Shown here piece by piece: positions 23,856 to 25,016 of a DNA stretch of 25,016 nucleotides. The notes under the pieces are model-generated. The model made no database searches. It was not told where the DNA came from and worked only from the letters and a program-made list of their open reading frames with translations. The stretch is from Bacteroides sp. UBA7333. GTDB taxonomy: Bacteria; Bacteroidota; Bacteroidia; Bacteroidales; Bacteroidaceae. A program made the translations under genes and the position numbers. The DNA lies in assembly GCA_002471195.1 (NCBI GenBank), contig DKPN01000074.1, positions 44,930 through 69,945 on the forward strand, in the 5' to 3' direction. How positions within the stretch are numbered: the stretch's first letter is position 1; every line of letters begins with the position of its first letter.

Positions 23856-24728
23856 TTATTCGAGTGAGAAATTTTGTGAACCAATCAAGGTACCATTGTT
23901 GAAGATATCAATTCTATAATTGCCTGCGGAAATATATTCATCGACATTCCAATATACTGTCACTGCCTGTTCTTCTCCATTATATTCAATATATTTCTTT
24001 ATAGAGTAGGGTAGTGTGCGATTTTCATATGCGAAAGTATTTTCAATACTTTTTGATAATACTTCATTGTTTGGCTTATATATATTTACATACAAAGTAC
24101 GTTCACCAGTTTCTGCAGTAATGTTTTTTACAATTGAAAATCCAATTACAAATTTTGTAACGTCTTTCGATTTTTTTGTTTTTCGATCGCGTTTATTCTT
24201 TGGCTCTACCCAAATATTTGTTGCATCTAATTGTGCTGCCAAGGTTACTTTTTTATCAAGAGTTTTCTTTTCTTCCGACAAAGTTGAAATTTGGCGTGAT
24301 GCATCGTTATATTTTCGTGTGACCTCTGCGATTACCTGTTTTTGTTGCGTGTTTATTCTATTAAGAGAATCAATTTGATTAATGTAATTAACCATTACTT
24401 TTCTCAGTGTTGCTAGCTCTTTTTTTAAGCGTCTAATTTCAGTGGCATTGCTACTTTTTACAGTACGCAGCTCTTCTAGTAAACGTTGAGTTTTTACTTG
24501 TTCTTGTTCTAACAGAACAGACAGTGAATCATTTGTTACCGCAATTTTGATTTCATCATATTGTTGTGCAAAATGGGTATATTCATTTTCTAATTCCTCT
24601 TTTTCTAATGCAAATTCTTCAATTAATTCCCGCGAATTTCTTTTTTCAGTGAAAAGTAATATGGTTAATCCTATCAAGGCAATTACCATTACTGAGATAG
24701 TAATAACTAAAACGCTCTTTTTATTCAT
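23856..24728 (-). CDS. Membrane-anchored coiled-coil protein of unknown function
   Basis: 290 residues from the ATG at 24728. The frame is open to an ATG at 24767, but a -7 promoter box lies between the two (24755-24762) and MNKKSVLVITIS is a natural N-terminus. Layout: one membrane helix (5-26), a long Glu/Lys/Leu coiled coil (about 28-165), a basic linker (KNKRDRKTKKSKD, 177-189), and a C-terminal beta-rich domain (190-290) that ends VDEYISAGNYRIDIFNNGTLIGSQNFSLE and looks like an Ig-like or surface-appendage sandwich. The topology, a single N-terminal anchor with the coiled coil probably in the periplasm, is inferred. I recognise no named family. It has its own terminator and is divergent from mdh. 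Confidence 0.8.
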   Translation of the reverse strand: MNKKSVLVITISVMVIALIGLTILLFTEKRNSRELIEEFALEKEELENEYTHFAQQYDEIKIAVTNDSLSVLLEQEQVKTQRLLEELRTVKSSNATEIRRLKKELATLRKVMVNYINQIDSLNRINTQQKQVIAEVTRKYNDASRQISTLSEEKKTLDKKVTLAAQLDATNIWVEPKNKRDRKTKKSKDVTKFVIGFSIVKNITAETGERTLYVNIYKPNNEVLSKSIENTFAYENRTLPYSIKKYIEYNGEEQAVTVYWNVDEYISAGNYRIDIFNNGTLIGSQNFSLE

Positions 24729-24754
24729 ATCTTTCGTTTTCTGTAAATTTGCTA

Positions 24755-24762
24755 CAAAATTA
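24755..24762 (-). promoter_or_regulatory. -7 element for the coiled-coil gene
   Basis: Minus strand TAATTTTG (24762-24755), an exact TAnnTTTG, 26 bases before the ATG at 24728. No -33 box at the expected distance. It decides the start: a start at 24767 would lie upstream of the transcript. Confidence 0.5.
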
Positions 24763-24873
24763 ATCATTTCAACGACATTTATAATAGTGTGAGAGTGTTT
24801 TTATGAATCTGCTAAGTTGAGATAGCATAATTTTAGCCAATGTATGAGTTTAACTAAAATTATTATGGAAATA

Positions 24874-24905
24874 TTTCCTTAATAACGATTAACGTGCTAT
24901 TTTTG
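24874..24905 (+). promoter_or_regulatory. Promoter of mdh
   Basis: Exact -7 TATTTTTG (24898-24905) with TTTC (24874-24877) 20 bases upstream, 49 bases before the ATG. Confidence 0.55.
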
Positions 24906-24954
24906 TATCGACAATTAAAATGAAATTATTTATCAATTTTTAAAAATAAGTATT

Positions 24955-25016
24955 ATGTCAAAAGTAACCGTAGTAGGTGCAGGAAACGTAGGAGCTACAT
25001 GTGCAAATGTACTTGC
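24955..25016 (+). CDS. mdh: Malate dehydrogenase, first 20 codons (runs off the window)
   Basis: The first 20 residues, MSKVTVVGAGNVGATCANVL, show the N-terminal Rossmann GxGxxG motif (VGAGNVGAT) of LDH-like malate dehydrogenases of Bacteroidetes. The enzyme interconverts malate and oxaloacetate with NAD(H). Distinction from lactate dehydrogenase rests only on this short N-terminus; the window ends before the catalytic region. Confidence 0.8.
   Translation, partial: MSKVTVVGAGNVGATCANVL

Noticed and set aside
24729..24767. Upstream start for the coiled-coil protein (13 extra residues)
   Set aside because: An exact -7 promoter box lies within this stretch, so the ATG would be upstream of the predicted transcript, and the internal ATG gives a typical MNKK anchor.
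24903..24914. TTGT-atcg-ACAA palindrome at the mdh promoter as a Rex operator
   Set aside because: The Rex consensus has the TTGT and ACAA ends about 18 bases across; here they are only 12 apart and the inner GAA/TTC bases are missing.

Overview
This is a low-GC chromosomal window from a Bacteroidota species, most likely order Bacteroidales. The evidence is: an argF' gene of the Bacteroides succinylornithine type next to proB-proA; the type IX secretion (T9SS) pair porU-porV next to ispF; a 274-residue EF-Ts that opens like Bacteroides EF-Ts but is much shorter; many exact TAnnTTTG promoter -7 elements; and no Shine-Dalgarno sequences at starts. Because porU and porV are present, a T9SS-bearing family outside Bacteroides itself (Dysgonomonas-, Paludibacter- or Porphyromonas-like) is more likely. 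The genus is not resolved from this sequence.

Layout. (1) 27-3474, minus strand: proB and proA (proline) then argF' (arginine), all glutamate-family biosynthesis, with a promoter in front of proB and another in front of argF'. (2) 3661-4584, minus: a lone NlpE-like lipoprotein with its own terminator. (3) 4724-11582, minus: rex, a fumarylacetoacetate-hydrolase-family enzyme, porU, porV and ispF in one direction, closed by a terminator after ispF. (4) 11715-12071, plus: a SUI1/eIF1-like protein divergent from rex, followed by a gene-poor stretch to about 12.74 kb. (5) 12744-15743, plus: rplM-rpsI-rpsB-tsf, starting with a consensus promoter and a structured rplM leader, with a repeat-rich palindrome between rpsB and tsf and a classic terminator after tsf. 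(6) 15859-17891, plus: a zinc-type cation diffusion facilitator and a penicillin-V-acylase-like Ntn hydrolase without a signal peptide. (7) 18028-23043, minus: a TolC-HlyD-permease-permease export operon with no ATPase, driven by a consensus promoter. (8) 23389 to the end: a small uncharacterised protein, a membrane-anchored coiled-coil protein, and the divergent first 20 codons of malate dehydrogenase.

How the genes work together. ProB and ProA make glutamate semialdehyde, and ArgF' carbamoylates N-succinylornithine. PorV shuttles T9SS cargo to the PorU sortase at the outer membrane. The ribosomal block feeds translation. The TolC/HlyD/permease set forms an envelope-spanning pump that must borrow an ATPase from elsewhere or work differently. 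I found no CRISPR array, tRNA, rRNA, insertion sequence or prophage. Most of the window is conserved core chromosome. The least explained parts are the 12.07-12.74 kb gap, the rplM leader, the rpsB-tsf palindrome, the signal-less acylase, the ATPase-less exporter and the 75-residue orphan protein.
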